64,000 nucleotides of DNA from Crocinitomicaceae bacterium (GTDB lineage: Bacteria > Bacteroidota > Bacteroidia > Flavobacteriales_D > Crocinitomicaceae), in NCBI GenBank assembly GCA_022447585.1, contig JAKVAR010000002.1, positions 62,001-126,000 on the forward strand. Reading direction: 5' to 3'. This document shows, piece after piece, positions 44,497-54,269 of the stretch. The stretch's first letter is position 1. Each line of letters opens with the position of its first letter. Made by a program: the position numbers and the translations under genes. Under the pieces are notes generated by a model, which was not told where the DNA came from, did no database searches, and was given only the letters and a program-made list of their open reading frames with translations.

Positions 44497-45732
44497 TCAG
44501 TTCTTTGTGCATATACTTTTTCCAAGCGCAATATATTCAAATAAGCCGGATGAATGCCCAACTTTATGCTTGTTTTCCTCTATAAAATCACTGTCATTTT
44601 GTTTGTTATCAGGGATAGTAATCAAAGGTCGTTTAGCCGTTCCAAGACGAACGATCAATAAATTTTCACTGGGAATTGTAATGATATACTGCCCATTAAT
44701 TCCGCGACAATAGTCAACTTTACCATTTGGATCTAAATAAGTCCAAGTATGCAGGCCATATCTATAATTAGGGATTCCATCAATGGTAGCTAAATTTTGA
44801 GGCTCAATCATTTCATGATAATACCAAGCGGGAATTATTTGCTCGCTGCCATAGCAGCCATTATTCAATAACAATTGCCCCAATTTGGCATAATCACGTG
44901 CAGTTGCGTACATACAGCAAAATGCCTTTTCATCTCCTAACTCTTTGTCTAAACTCCAGTATGCATCATGTTCGGCACCCACTCTATTCCAAATTCTACT
45001 CTCTGCATATTCACTTAAATCTATACCCGTGGCTTCCTCTAAAATATAACCGAGCAACTGTGAATTACCACTTTGATACTTAAAAACTATTCCCGGTTCT
45101 GACTCTAATTCTTGGCTAACTACTAATCTTCTCAACTCCGAACCATAATAAGATTCGGCGTTATCTGAAAATGGGTTCTTTCCACTTTCTCCCCAATCCA
45201 AACCTGAAGACATTGATAGTAAATGTCGAATTGTTATCACTTCCTTCCCCCCCTCCTTAAATTCAGGAATATAATCCGCGACTTTGTCATCTAGACTAGC
45301 TATGTGACCCTCTTCTATAGCTATACCAACAAGCATTGCCACTAAAGTTTTTGCAACTGAAAATGAATTTGAAACTGTTTCGTTTGTATGATCTTCCCAA
45401 TATTGTTCAAAGACAAGGCTATCGTTTTTAATGACCAAAAAAGCTTTTGTGTCCAATTCTTTCATAAAATCTAATTCTGAAGAAGACAGTTGATATTGAT
45501 TATACTCTTTTTGAGGGAATTGAATTGGATTTAACGACGCCTTAACTGTTGAATAAGGAAAAATATCGAGGTCATAAATAGTTGGACCTGTTTCTCCAAT
45601 CAGATATGTATTAGCAATTCCTTTGTACATGTAAAACCTTCCTGAAAGAACAATAAAAAGATTAACCGTTATGAACAATGCCAATAACGTGTATAAAGAG
45701 TACCTGAAAAATTTTAAAATAATTCTCTTCAT
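44497..45732 (-). CDS. Membrane-anchored serine hydrolase (beta-lactamase class C family)
   Basis: This 411-residue protein has one N-terminal membrane segment (about residues 8-30) and a periplasmic beta-lactamase/PBP-like domain. The SxxK nucleophile is Ser125 with Lys128 in SFSVAKTL; the second motif YxN/S is YQSGN. Such proteins are DD-peptidases, esterases or beta-lactamases; which one is not decided by the sequence. It starts directly after the lipB stop codon with no gap, so it is the third gene of the isomerase-lipB operon. Confidence 0.88.
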   Translation of the reverse strand: MKRIILKFFRYSLYTLLALFITVNLFIVLSGRFYMYKGIANTYLIGETGPTIYDLDIFPYSTVKASLNPIQFPQKEYNQYQLSSSELDFMKELDTKAFLVIKNDSLVFEQYWEDHTNETVSNSFSVAKTLVAMLVGIAIEEGHIASLDDKVADYIPEFKEGGKEVITIRHLLSMSSGLDWGESGKNPFSDNAESYYGSELRRLVVSQELESEPGIVFKYQSGNSQLLGYILEEATGIDLSEYAESRIWNRVGAEHDAYWSLDKELGDEKAFCCMYATARDYAKLGQLLLNNGCYGSEQIIPAWYYHEMIEPQNLATIDGIPNYRYGLHTWTYLDPNGKVDYCRGINGQYIITIPSENLLIVRLGTAKRPLITIPDNKQNDSDFIEENKHKVGHSSGLFEYIALGKSICTKN

Positions 45733-46434
45733 TTAAACCGTGTACGAAAACTCAAAAAGGGTTGCGAGTTTATCTTTGAGGACGTTGGCAATTTCATGCA
45801 TGTCTACTTTACGTCCTAACTCGCGTTCCATTGAAGTTACGGCTTTATCTTGAATTCCACAAGGGATAATATGAGAAAAATAGGATAGGTCGGGATTGAC
45901 GTTGAAACCAATCCCGTGCATAGTGACCCATCTAGAGCTTTTAACTCCGATAGCACAAATCTTTCTTGCTGATGATTTATTGCCCTCTATCCAAACACCT
46001 GTTAATCCATCTACTCGGCCGGCCTCAATGCCATATTCCGCCAAAGTGAGAATTACACTTTCTTCTAAAAGCCGCAGGTACTTATGGATATCCGAAAAAA
46101 AATGATCTAAATCTAAAATTGGATAAACTACCAATTGTCCTGGACCATGATAGGTTATATCTCCTCCTCGATTAATTTCGTAATAGGTTGCATTATTCTG
46201 CTTTAATGAAGCATTATTTAGCAGTAAGTTCTCTTTATCCCCACTTTTACCTAAGGTATAAACGTGCGGATGCTCGCAGAAAAGAATGTGATTTTCAGTC
46301 TGTTCAGTTGTTTCTCCATTTCGTAACTGGATCTTTCGATTAACCGTTGCACGAAATAACATCTCTTGATAATCCCAAGCTTCCTTGTAATCAATCAAGC
46401 CAAGATTTTGGTACTTAACTGCTTTGTTACTCAT
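45733..46434 (-). CDS. lipB: Octanoyl-(acyl carrier protein)-protein transferase LipB
   Basis: This 233-residue enzyme moves the octanoyl group from acyl carrier protein to lipoyl domains, the first step of lipoate synthesis. The family signature is RGGDITYHGPGQLVVYPI, and the catalytic Cys192 (IIPCGI) and Lys165 (IGVKSSR) pair are present. The length is normal. The ATG overlaps the stop of the upstream isomerase in TAATG, and its own stop abuts the serine hydrolase start, so translation of all three is linked. Confidence 0.95.
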   Translation of the reverse strand: MSNKAVKYQNLGLIDYKEAWDYQEMLFRATVNRKIQLRNGETTEQTENHILFCEHPHVYTLGKSGDKENLLLNNASLKQNNATYYEINRGGDITYHGPGQLVVYPILDLDHFFSDIHKYLRLLEESVILTLAEYGIEAGRVDGLTGVWIEGNKSSARKICAIGVKSSRWVTMHGIGFNVNPDLSYFSHIIPCGIQDKAVTSMERELGRKVDMHEIANVLKDKLATLFEFSYTV

Positions 46435-47417
46435 TAGAAATTAGACAATTCGCCTTTCAAGTAATCAATAATTGCTATATCCACAGGATCAACTTTATTC
46501 AGATCAGATAAATACAGTGAAGCCCAATCAACCACGTTAATAATGTATATTGAGCGTTCAATTAAATTATTCCCTTGACATTTTAACTCCAATTTCTTAT
46601 CCGACATTTTATCAATAACGGCTTTAGTAATTTCAAGACGTCTTGCATTACGATCTGAGATATCATCCGTGTCAAAAAATATTGTTGCAAAGCGATTATC
46701 TCCGCCTCCCCAACCAACAAGCTCGTTATGATTCATTTCCGGAATTACATGGTGCCAGCATAGTAATTTACTATTCTCGTTAAACTGCTGTCTAGCGCGA
46801 ATTAAAACTGGCTCATATGCGGTAGTACCATATAGAATGCCAACATAGCCTTTTAGAAATTTCGCCATCTCCATCGCTTGCGCTTTAATATTCTTTTCAG
46901 AAGCTACAATTAATTGACGAGCAGTTTCTAATTGCTCAATAGCAGTTGTACCAATTAAATTGAATTGATTCAAGATATGTAATAGCTGAGTAAGCGAAAA
47001 AGCCAATGCCGTTCTAGGAGGGTTTCCCCCAGGTACAATAACAGTTTGAAAACCATGTGTTTCACCCATTTCTTCAAGTTTACCGCCAGAACAAACACCA
47101 ACGATGTGCGCTCCAGCCTCGATAGCTTGATTCACACAGTAGATTGTTTCCTCTGTATTTCCCGAATATGAAGAGGCAATTAAAAGGGTATTTTTAGAAA
47201 TGAATTTTGGAAGAAAATAATCGTGTATAGTAGTAACTGGAATTTGAATTTCATTCTCAACCCACTTTTGCACTAAGCGTCCACCAATACCTGAACCACC
47301 CATTCCACAAATAACTACATTTTGAATTGTACTATTTGGCTTAGAAAAAGTCGTACTCTTAGCAATAGCAATAGCCTGCTTAATATTGTTTGGGAATGCG
47401 CTTATTAATTTTTCCAT
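46434..47417 (-). CDS. Phosphoglucose / phosphomannose isomerase-like SIS protein
   Basis: This 327-residue protein belongs to the bifunctional phosphoglucose/phosphomannose isomerase group. The SIS domain reads 'NVVICGMGGSGIGGRLVQKW' and 'LLIASSYSGNTEETI', with sugar phosphate-binding serines, and the PGI/PMI C-terminal domain includes 'PEMNHNELVGW'. It interconverts fructose-6-phosphate with glucose-6-phosphate or mannose-6-phosphate; the ratio is unknown. I chose ATG 47417 (MEKLISAFPNNI), as the preceding frame is unlike homologues. First gene of the lipB operon, coupled by TAATG. Confidence 0.88.
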   Translation of the reverse strand: MEKLISAFPNNIKQAIAIAKSTTFSKPNSTIQNVVICGMGGSGIGGRLVQKWVENEIQIPVTTIHDYFLPKFISKNTLLIASSYSGNTEETIYCVNQAIEAGAHIVGVCSGGKLEEMGETHGFQTVIVPGGNPPRTALAFSLTQLLHILNQFNLIGTTAIEQLETARQLIVASEKNIKAQAMEMAKFLKGYVGILYGTTAYEPVLIRARQQFNENSKLLCWHHVIPEMNHNELVGWGGGDNRFATIFFDTDDISDRNARRLEITKAVIDKMSDKKLELKCQGNNLIERSIYIINVVDWASLYLSDLNKVDPVDIAIIDYLKGELSNF

Positions 47418-47547
47418 ATCCTTTAATCTATTGTGTAAAGTTAAACAAACAACGAAAAAAAACTTGTTTGTGTTAAGTATTCTTCGGAAAATCACAAATA
47501 AAGTTTCAAAAAATGGAATGAATCCCAGATCGCTTCTCGATTAATTC

Positions 47548-47555
47548 TAATTTTA
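47548..47555 (+). promoter_or_regulatory. Possible -7 box for the thioesterase gene
   Basis: TAATTTTA is one mismatch from TAnnTTTG and is identical to the element before the glycosyltransferase gene. It lies 14 bases upstream of the ATG. Confidence 0.35.
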
Positions 47556-47569
47556 CAAAAAAATATAGT

Positions 47570-48094
47570 ATGAGATCTAAGACAGCAAAAGAAACCTTAT
47601 CTATCACGACAAAAGTTGTTCTTCCAAACGACACAAATACACTTGGTAATTTATTTGGAGGTGAATTATTAGCTTGGATGGATGTTATAGCAAGCGTTTC
47701 TGCTCATCGTCATTGTAAACGAGTGGTAGTTACTGCGGCCGTGAACAATGTATCATTTAAGCAACCAATTCAACACGCTTCGATTGTTACCTTAGAAGCT
47801 AAAGTTTCTCGCGCTTTTACGTCTTCTATGGAGGTTTTTGTAGATGTCTATGTTGAGGATCATGTGACCGGTGCTAGAATTAAGTGTAATGAAGCAATTT
47901 ACACCTTTGTTGCAGTAGATCAGAACGGTGGCCCCATTCAAGTTCCCGAATTAATTCCTGAAACTGACAAAGAGAAGATGAGGTTTGAGGGAGCCCTCCG
48001 AAGAAAGCAATTAAGCTTGATTCTTTCTGGAAAAATGAATGCCACAGATGCAACTGAATTGAAAAAATTATTCTTAGGAGACCAGCTTAATTAA
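47570..48094 (+). CDS. Acyl-CoA thioesterase, hotdog fold
   Basis: This 174-residue protein matches the YciA/BFIT family of acyl-CoA thioesterases: 'TLGNLFGGELLAWMDVIASVSAHRHCKRVVVTAAVNNVSFKQPI'. The catalytic Asp is in WMDV, and 'AVNNVSFKQPI' is the second signature. A single hotdog domain fills about residues 8-135; the C-terminal helix follows. It hydrolyses acyl-CoA, of unknown chain length, in the cytoplasm. Ends convergently with the GT9 gene, overlapping by 8 bases. Confidence 0.92.
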   Translation: MRSKTAKETLSITTKVVLPNDTNTLGNLFGGELLAWMDVIASVSAHRHCKRVVVTAAVNNVSFKQPIQHASIVTLEAKVSRAFTSSMEVFVDVYVEDHVTGARIKCNEAIYTFVAVDQNGGPIQVPELIPETDKEKMRFEGALRRKQLSLILSGKMNATDATELKKLFLGDQLN

Positions 48095-49064
48095 TTCCCT
48101 TTAAGATTCCTGGTATTGATTGATCATTCATACATTTGAAGTGATCTTTCGGACATTTTTGATATCCAATTTTTGAACATGGGCGACAGTCAAGTCCATT
48201 AACCTCATGTATAGAGAACATAGCTGAATTAGTTGGGTAGTAGGGATACATACCTAAGGAGGGAACTGTATTCCCCCAAACTGAAATTACGGGAATTATT
48301 AAACAAGATGCTATATGCATCATTCCCGTATCGTTAGTAACGAGCTTAGAACTCTGCGCGACAATACTTGCTGATTGCTTTAAATTAAAGTGACCGCATG
48401 CATTGAATACGTCTTTGCGATTTATTTCAGCCAGAACCTCATCCGCTAATTCCTTATCCATAGCTCCCCCCACAAGAACAACAGGATTATCTATCTGATT
48501 AATCAATTGTACCAACAGATCTTTTGGCATTCGTTTGGTAGCAAATTGAGCTCCAATAGCGATTGAAACATAACTCTTAGAATTCACATTAAACTTACTA
48601 TTTACATCAACATAATCATATTCAGCAATGGCAAACTCTCCTTCTCTTTTGTCATTTTCGACACCCAAAGATTTAACTGCATCAAAATAGCGATCGACTA
48701 CATGTACATCAGGCATTCTATCAATTTTCAACTTGACTAAAAGCCATTTCCTGAAATTCAATTTTTTAAATGTTTTTGAAGGTCTTCTCAGTTTTAATTT
48801 TAATGAAGCAGTACGAATGTTATTATGTAGATCAATTACCCAATCGTACTTTTCGATTTTCAATTGGCCTATCACCTCATCTATTGACTTTTCAATTGTA
48901 ATAACTCGATCTACATTTGTATTTCCATCTAGAATTGATGCAAATGACTTCTTGGTCAGATAATGAATTTCAGGAAAATCAAGTTTATTTTTTAAAGCAC
49001 GAACTACAGGTGTCGTTAAAACAACATCACCAATAGAACTAAACCGAACAACTAATATCTTCAA
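48087..49064 (-). CDS. GT9 glycosyltransferase (heptosyltransferase-like)
   Basis: This 325-residue enzyme belongs to the ADP-heptose:LPS heptosyltransferase family (GT9). It begins 'KILVVRFSSIGDVVLTTPVVRAL', the family's hallmark N-terminus, and has the C-terminal 'KLVTNDTGMMHIASCLIIPVISVWGNT' that binds the nucleotide sugar, plus four cysteines near the end. I chose TTG 49064, one base after the upstream stop; an ATG at 49097 would add 11 residues but overlap the upstream gene by 32 bases. Role in lipopolysaccharide-type glycan synthesis is inferred; the sugar is unknown. Confidence 0.85.
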   Translation of the reverse strand: MKILVVRFSSIGDVVLTTPVVRALKNKLDFPEIHYLTKKSFASILDGNTNVDRVITIEKSIDEVIGQLKIEKYDWVIDLHNNIRTASLKLKLRRPSKTFKKLNFRKWLLVKLKIDRMPDVHVVDRYFDAVKSLGVENDKREGEFAIAEYDYVDVNSKFNVNSKSYVSIAIGAQFATKRMPKDLLVQLINQIDNPVVLVGGAMDKELADEVLAEINRKDVFNACGHFNLKQSASIVAQSSKLVTNDTGMMHIASCLIIPVISVWGNTVPSLGMYPYYPTNSAMFSIHEVNGLDCRPCSKIGYQKCPKDHFKCMNDQSIPGILKGIN

Positions 49065-49065
49065 G

Positions 49066-50940
49066 CTATAAATTTTTGTAATCCTGATAGATTTCATTCA
49101 GAAATGCATTTCCCTTTTCTATTTCGGCCTGTTCTTCCTTAGTAGAAAAATTACTATTGACAACTTTATTCGCTTCCATCGAATAAACCATGGAGCCTTT
49201 ATCCGTAACCCATCCAAAACCTCGAATAACCGTATGCAACGCAAACTCAGGCACATTCGGATTTAACATATCCTTACTCCAAGGATAATGGCTTATATCT
49301 CCTCCCAATTGATTCATTAAAGTAGCAGCAATGTCTGCCTGAGAAACTATTTTATCTATTGTCGTTCCGCGATATTGATGCTTTAAAGGTTTTCCCCAAA
49401 TTAACATTGGAATTCTATAAAAAGCATTTTTATGAGGGCTTTGAATTTTTGGAGATGCATGACCATGATCCGCTACAAAAACAAATATGGTATTATCGAA
49501 CCAGTCTTTTTTCTTACATTCAGTTACAAAATCTTTGATACACGCATCAGCATAAATAACTGAGTTCATAAACGAACTTTCTGGACCTTCCCAATTTTGA
49601 CTTGGATGGGTAGGATGATCGTATGGAGAGTGCGTACTTCCAGTAAAAGCACACTGTAAAAATGGTTCTTTCGATTTATCGATACGATCAATGAATAATT
49701 CGTATAAGGCCTCATCATAGTAGTTCAATTTACCGCGCTCCAGTCCAGAGGGGAAATCGTTTTCATCTTTAACATCTTGGAAATCATGATCCATAAAATA
49801 CCCCCCGATGTTACCGTATTTCAAGTCACCACTGAATATATAACCAGAAGAATACCCCCAATCTTGTAAATCCTGATTTATTGACCTTAATTTTCTATGC
49901 TTTTCTGGTTGCAATGAAATCGAAATTTCCGGAATAGCTGGATTACCACTAAAGATACTTGAGTTTCCAATTTCAGAGGTACTACTTGTAGAATACATGT
50001 TTGTAAATAGTAAACCTTCTTTAGAAAGCGCATCAAAATTTGGTGTTCCTCCTTTAGTTTCGCTCAAACAGCCAACAGCTTCTGCTGCCCAACTTTCCAA
50101 AATGACAAATACCAGGTTGGGACGTTTATTAGAAAAGATGCGCACATCGTGCTCTTTGGGGTAATCATAAAAATCGTCAACAATTGACTTCGCTCTATTA
50201 GGATCTATTTTAGGTATAGTTTCATCAATTTCACTTCGGTTGTACAATAAATAACTATTCCCAAAATAATACGTTGAATTCACAGCAAGGTCATTGGCCA
50301 CATGCTTGTTAGAGAAATAAGCCGAATCAATATTAATCGGAATCTGTTGCCAACCACCTCGAGCTAAAAGCAAAGATGCGAAACTAAAAACCGCAAATAA
50401 AATCAACCCAAGTGGAATTCCAACAATCAATCTTACAGATGACTTATTTTCGAATTTTTTAAAGAATAATCTTATCAATTTCCAAGCAAATACCACTTCT
50501 AAAATTGAGTAAATTGCAAACCAAATTGTCATAGCATAATCAGCCGTTCTAAATACTTCATCAGGATTTGATAGGTGGGTAAACACGCGAGAGGTTAGTT
50601 TATGATTCCATTCAGGATAAGCATTTATTTCCCCTGCATGAATGAGTGTACAAACAAGTGCTTCAATAAAAAGAACACCAATAAAAAGTCCTTTTGTATA
50701 CTTTGAAGGTTTAACGAGGAAGATGATTATAAAAAGTAATGGCAATACAGACAAAAAACCTCCTGTTGCGAAATCCAAGCGAATAGAATAGAAAAATGAC
50801 AAAAACCAATCCGTCCATGAAACATCCTGAAATTTCTCCCAGTTATGAATCGAGAAAAGAAGCCGCTGGAAATCAAACAGCAAAACCCAAAACAAAAGTA
50901 GTTTTATAAACTGAATCAGAAGTTGTTTCACCATTTGCAT
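49066..50940 (-). CDS. LtaS-like membrane sulfatase-family phosphotransferase
   Basis: This 624-residue protein has five N-terminal membrane helices (about 5-25, 44-58, 66-85, 100-118, 140-160) and a large outward-facing alkaline phosphatase/sulfatase domain (about 270-600). The domain has 'PNLVFVILESWAAEA' with the first metal ligand, the 'STSSTSEIGNSSIFSG' segment holding the nucleophile Thr, and 'FVADHGHASPK' for further metal ligands. Family members move glycerol phosphate or phosphoethanolamine onto envelope glycans. A Bacteroidetes target is not known. The GT9 gene follows, 1 base after its stop. Confidence 0.9.
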   Translation of the reverse strand: MQMVKQLLIQFIKLLLFWVLLFDFQRLLFSIHNWEKFQDVSWTDWFLSFFYSIRLDFATGGFLSVLPLLFIIIFLVKPSKYTKGLFIGVLFIEALVCTLIHAGEINAYPEWNHKLTSRVFTHLSNPDEVFRTADYAMTIWFAIYSILEVVFAWKLIRLFFKKFENKSSVRLIVGIPLGLILFAVFSFASLLLARGGWQQIPINIDSAYFSNKHVANDLAVNSTYYFGNSYLLYNRSEIDETIPKIDPNRAKSIVDDFYDYPKEHDVRIFSNKRPNLVFVILESWAAEAVGCLSETKGGTPNFDALSKEGLLFTNMYSTSSTSEIGNSSIFSGNPAIPEISISLQPEKHRKLRSINQDLQDWGYSSGYIFSGDLKYGNIGGYFMDHDFQDVKDENDFPSGLERGKLNYYDEALYELFIDRIDKSKEPFLQCAFTGSTHSPYDHPTHPSQNWEGPESSFMNSVIYADACIKDFVTECKKKDWFDNTIFVFVADHGHASPKIQSPHKNAFYRIPMLIWGKPLKHQYRGTTIDKIVSQADIAATLMNQLGGDISHYPWSKDMLNPNVPEFALHTVIRGFGWVTDKGSMVYSMEANKVVNSNFSTKEEQAEIEKGNAFLNEIYQDYKNL

Positions 50941-50944
50941 AAAA

Positions 50945-50952
50945 CAAAAATA
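50945..50952 (-). promoter_or_regulatory. -7 box for the LtaS-like gene, four bases before ATG
   Basis: Minus-strand TATTTTTG matches TAnnTTTG; four bases separate it from the ATG at 50940. TTTC lies 16 bases upstream. It sits in a 16-base motif shared with the pepA promoter. Confidence 0.5.
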
Positions 50953-51171
50953 GTCAATAAAAGTAATCGAAACACTACAACCAAATTACAAATCAGCCGG
51001 AGCGATGCAATCTATTTGTGCTGCGAAATCGTTTTTAAGCTAATGAGTTCACACAAAACTAATTTAGTTCATTTTTTCTTCCACATTTGATGGAAAGTTT
51101 AAACTTAGTATAGATTAACTTTAAAATGAAATTGATAAGTCCGCTAAATGACCTTTAATTGTAATTAAAAA

Positions 51172-51205
51172 AAAAGGAGCTCACCAAATTGGAAGCTCCC
51201 TTTTT
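51172..51205 (-). terminator. Terminator after accC
   Basis: In minus orientation a stem (GGGAGCT pairing with AGCTCC, extended by A/T pairs around one bulge) is followed by a run of at least nine T. It lies about 20 bases after the accC stop. Confidence 0.7.
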
Positions 51206-51224
51206 ATAAATCCTTCTTTAAATT

Positions 51225-52559
51225 TTAATATTCGAAAGTATCCATAAAGCTAGTAGTGAAATCACCTTGGTTAAATTTCTCATCTTCCATCAATTTTTGG
51301 TGGAAAGGAATCGTAGTTTTAACACCTTCAATAATATACTCACCTAATGCTCTTTTCATTTTTAATATTGCCTCTTCACGAGTCTGAGCTACAACTATCA
51401 ATTTCGAAATCATTGAGTCGTAGTTAGGAGGAATTGTATACCCAGAATAGACGTGTGTATCGATTCGAACACCATGTCCACCAGGAGAATGGTAAGTAGT
51501 AATCTTACCTGGAGACGGCCTAAAGTTTGCATTTGGATCTTCAGCATTAATTCTACATTGAATAGAATGCATTTTTGGATAGTAGTTCTCACCAGTCATT
51601 TTGTCTCCTGCAGCAAGTTTAATTTGCTCCTTAATCAAGTCGTAATTTATTACTTCTTCAGTAATTGTATGCTCAACTTGAATACGCGTATTCATCTCCA
51701 TAAAATAGAAATCTCTGTGCTTGTCTACTAAGAACTCAACTGTACCAACACCTTCATAATTTACAGCTTTAGTTGCTTTAATAGCAGCTACGCCCATTGC
51801 CTCTCTTAACTCATCAGTCATAAATGGAGATGGAGTCTCTTCAACTAATTTCTGATGACGACGTTGGATAGAACAATCTCTCTCAGAAAGATGGCAAGCA
51901 TTACCATACTGATCTCCGGCGATTTGTATTTCAATATGTCTTGGCTCTTCAATGAATTTCTCCATGTATAAACCATCATTTCCGAAAGCGGCAGCCGACT
52001 CAGCACGAGTACCATCCCATGCTGCTTCCATATCTTCTTCTTTCCATACCACACGCATTCCTTTACCACCTCCTCCAGCAGTTGCTTTAAGAATGATTGG
52101 GTATTTAATTTTCTTAGCGATTGTTTTAGCCTCAGCCAAATCTTTCAACAACCCTTTAGAACCAGGAATACATGGGACACCAGCAGCAATCATGGTTGCC
52201 TTTGCACTAGCTTTATCTCCCATTCCAGAAATTTGTTCAGGAGTTGCACCAATAAATTTAATGTCGTGTTCTTGACATACCTTAGAGAACTTCTCATTCT
52301 CAGAAAGGAATCCGTAACCTGGATGAATCGCATCTGCATTAGTAATCTCTGCAGCAGCAATAATATTTGGAATAGAAAGATACGATTGTGAACTCACAGC
52401 TGGTCCTATACATACTGCTTCATCAGCAAAACGAACAGGTAAACTGTCTTTATCAGCAGTAGAATATACCGCAACAGTTTTAATACCCATTTCCTTACAT
52501 GTACGGATAACGCGCATTGCAATCTCTCCTCTATTGGCGATCAATATCTTTTTGAACAT
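51225..52559 (-). CDS. accC: Biotin carboxylase (acetyl-CoA carboxylase)
   Basis: This 444-residue enzyme carboxylates biotin on BCCP using ATP and bicarbonate, the first half of the acetyl-CoA carboxylase reaction in fatty acid synthesis. It has the N-terminal '[23 protein letters not shown]', the glycine-rich ATP loop [12 protein letters not shown], '[13 protein letters not shown]', and the catalytic '[13 protein letters not shown]' segment. Length is typical. It is the last gene of the accB-accC operon, 60 bases after accB, with a hairpin in between. Confidence 0.96.
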   Translation of the reverse strand: MFKKILIANRGEIAMRVIRTCKEMGIKTVAVYSTADKDSLPVRFADEAVCIGPAVSSQSYLSIPNIIAAAEITNADAIHPGYGFLSENEKFSKVCQEHDIKFIGATPEQISGMGDKASAKATMIAAGVPCIPGSKGLLKDLAEAKTIAKKIKYPIILKATAGGGGKGMRVVWKEEDMEAAWDGTRAESAAAFGNDGLYMEKFIEEPRHIEIQIAGDQYGNACHLSERDCSIQRRHQKLVEETPSPFMTDELREAMGVAAIKATKAVNYEGVGTVEFLVDKHRDFYFMEMNTRIQVEHTITEEVINYDLIKEQIKLAAGDKMTGENYYPKMHSIQCRINAEDPNANFRPSPGKITTYHSPGGHGVRIDTHVYSGYTIPPNYDSMISKLIVVAQTREEAILKMKRALGEYIIEGVKTTIPFHQKLMEDEKFNQGDFTTSFMDTFEY

Positions 52560-52577
52560 GCCTAAATGTTTTTATGT

Positions 52578-52605
52578 AAAAAAATAGTCCACATAATCTG
52601 TGGAC
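52578..52605 (-). terminator. Terminator-like hairpin between accB and accC
   Basis: In minus orientation a perfect 6-base-pair stem (GTCCAC and GTGGAC, loop of 7) is followed by TATTTTTTT. It could reduce transcription into accC or be an RNA processing or stability element. The stem is short. Confidence 0.5.
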
Positions 52606-52619
52606 CTTTTATAAATGGA

Positions 52620-53126
52620 TTAAGATGGATCTACCAAAAATAATGGTTGATCGTATTCAACTGGAGTAGCATCATCAACTAAAACCTTCACAATTTTACC
52701 TGTAATCTCAGCTTCAATCTCGTTGAATAATTTCATTGCTTCAATAATACAAACAGTATCACCATTACCAATAGTCTCTCCAACAGACACAAAAGCGTCT
52801 TTATCTGGACCAGCAGATCGGTAAAATGTCCCAATCATTGGTGATTTAATTGTCAATAAATTATCATCAGCAGTGGGCGCAGCAGCAGGTGCCGGAGCCG
52901 CAGCAGGTGCAGGAGCCGCAGCAGGTGCCGGAGCTGCAGCAGGTGCCGGAGCTGCAGGCGTAACAGGAAGTGCAGCCGGAGCTGCAGCTTGCACTATAAT
53001 TTGCTTTTCTTCTCTTTTGTCTTCAGACTTAATCGTGATTTTAAACTCTTTTTGTTCGATCTCTACTTCAGAAACTCCTGACTTAGCAACAAATTTGATT
53101 AAATCTTGTATTTCTTTAATGTTCAT
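52620..53126 (-). CDS. accB: Biotin carboxyl carrier protein of acetyl-CoA carboxylase
   Basis: This 168-residue protein carries biotin between the carboxylase and carboxyltransferase sites. The biotinyl domain holds Lys132 in EAMKLFN. The N-terminal region (about 1-50) is followed by an Ala-Pro-rich flexible linker of about 45 residues made of six-residue repeats, then the biotinyl domain with '[12 protein letters not shown]'. It lies between fabH (36 bases upstream) and accC. Confidence 0.95.
   Translation of the reverse strand: MNIKEIQDLIKFVAKSGVSEVEIEQKEFKITIKSEDKREEKQIIVQAAAPAALPVTPAAPAPAAAPAPAAAPAPAAAPAPAAAPTADDNLLTIKSPMIGTFYRSAGPDKDAFVSVGETIGNGDTVCIIEAMKLFNEIEAEITGKIVKVLVDDATPVEYDQPLFLVDPS
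52885..52956. repeat. Four tandem 18-base repeats coding the AccB Ala-Pro linker
   Basis: Four units of 18 bases (52885-52902, 52903-52920, 52921-52938, 52939-52956) share GCAGGTGCnGGAGCnGCA, differing at two positions. They encode Ala/Pro hexads in the flexible linker. The in-frame period means copy-number change would alter linker length without a frameshift. Confidence 0.9.
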
Positions 53127-53162
53127 TCCGTACTGGTTTTAATAGTGTAAAAATAATATTTT

Positions 53163-54152
53163 TTAAGAATTATAAGCCCATTTTAAATATACAGCCCCCC
53201 AAGTGAATCCTCCACCGAATGCTGATAAAATAAGCGAATCCCCTTTCTTTAATTGCTTTTCATAATCCCATAGACAAAGAGGTAATGTACCAGCAGTGGT
53301 ATTTCCATACTTCTCTATGTTAATCATTACCTTTTCTTTAGGTAATCCCATTCTATTTGCCGTAGCATCAATAATTCTAAGATTTGCCTGGTGCGGAACT
53401 AACCAATCTACATCATCACTTGTAAGATTATTCTTCTCCATAATTTCAGCAGATACTTCCGCCATATTAGTTACTGCAAATTTGAACACTTGTTTCCCCT
53501 CTTGTTTTACAAAATGCATTTTCTTTTCTACTGTTTCAGCACTAGCTGGATTCAATGAACCCCCACCTGGTTGCAAAAGGTAATTTCTACCTGCTCCATC
53601 AGATCTTAAAATGAAATCCTGAACTCCTAAACCTTCCTCATTGGGCTCCAGCATTACTGCTCCTGCTCCATCACCAAAGATTACGCAAGTTGTTCTATCC
53701 TCATAATCAATAATAGAACTCATTTTATCAACACCTACAACTACAACTTTCTTGTACTTTCCCGTTTCAATAAATTGCGCTCCCGTTGAAAGACCGTATA
53801 TAAATCCTGAACAAGCCGCGATCAAGTCAAAACCCCATGCGTTTTTCATTCCTAATTTATCACATAATACATTTGCTGTACTAGGAAAAGGGTAATCTGG
53901 AGTGACAGTTGCTAATATTACTAAATCTACATCTTCCGGTGCTGTTCCAGTCTTCTCAAGTAAGCCTTCAACTGCCCCGACAGCCATATCAGAAGATGCA
54001 CCATTTTTCATGATACGTCGTTCTTTAATCCCTGTTCTTGTTGTTATCCACTCGTCGTTCGTATCAACAATCGTAGAAAGCTCTTCATTTGTCAGAACAT
54101 ATTCTGGTAAATACCCCTGTATACCTGTAATTCCTGCAGTTATTTTACTCAT
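53163..54152 (-). CDS. fabH: Beta-ketoacyl-ACP synthase III
   Basis: This 329-residue enzyme starts fatty acid synthesis by condensing acyl-CoA with malonyl-ACP. The catalytic triad is Cys114 (AACSGF), His254 (VPHQAN) and Asn284 (GNTTAG). The '[10 protein letters not shown]' and '[15 protein letters not shown]'-type N-terminal motif are also typical. Length and motifs are complete. It sits between rpmF and accB, a conserved fab/acc arrangement. Confidence 0.96.
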   Translation of the reverse strand: MSKITAGITGIQGYLPEYVLTNEELSTIVDTNDEWITTRTGIKERRIMKNGASSDMAVGAVEGLLEKTGTAPEDVDLVILATVTPDYPFPSTANVLCDKLGMKNAWGFDLIAACSGFIYGLSTGAQFIETGKYKKVVVVGVDKMSSIIDYEDRTTCVIFGDGAGAVMLEPNEEGLGVQDFILRSDGAGRNYLLQPGGGSLNPASAETVEKKMHFVKQEGKQVFKFAVTNMAEVSAEIMEKNNLTSDDVDWLVPHQANLRIIDATANRMGLPKEKVMINIEKYGNTTAGTLPLCLWDYEKQLKKGDSLILSAFGGGFTWGAVYLKWAYNS

Positions 54153-54269
54153 AATCTAGTTAATGCTGGTTTTTATCAATAAGCTCGATATTTAAAACAG
54201 CGACAATGTATGCATTCTCACTCAAAAATCGAACGAAAAAATTGATGAAAATTAGTTCAAAAAACAAAG

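Noticed and set aside
52873..53142. Plus-strand open frame coding a Gly-Ala repeat protein
   Set aside because: It is the reverse complement of the AccB Ala-Pro linker repeats; the real gene on the minus strand has clear BCCP motifs.
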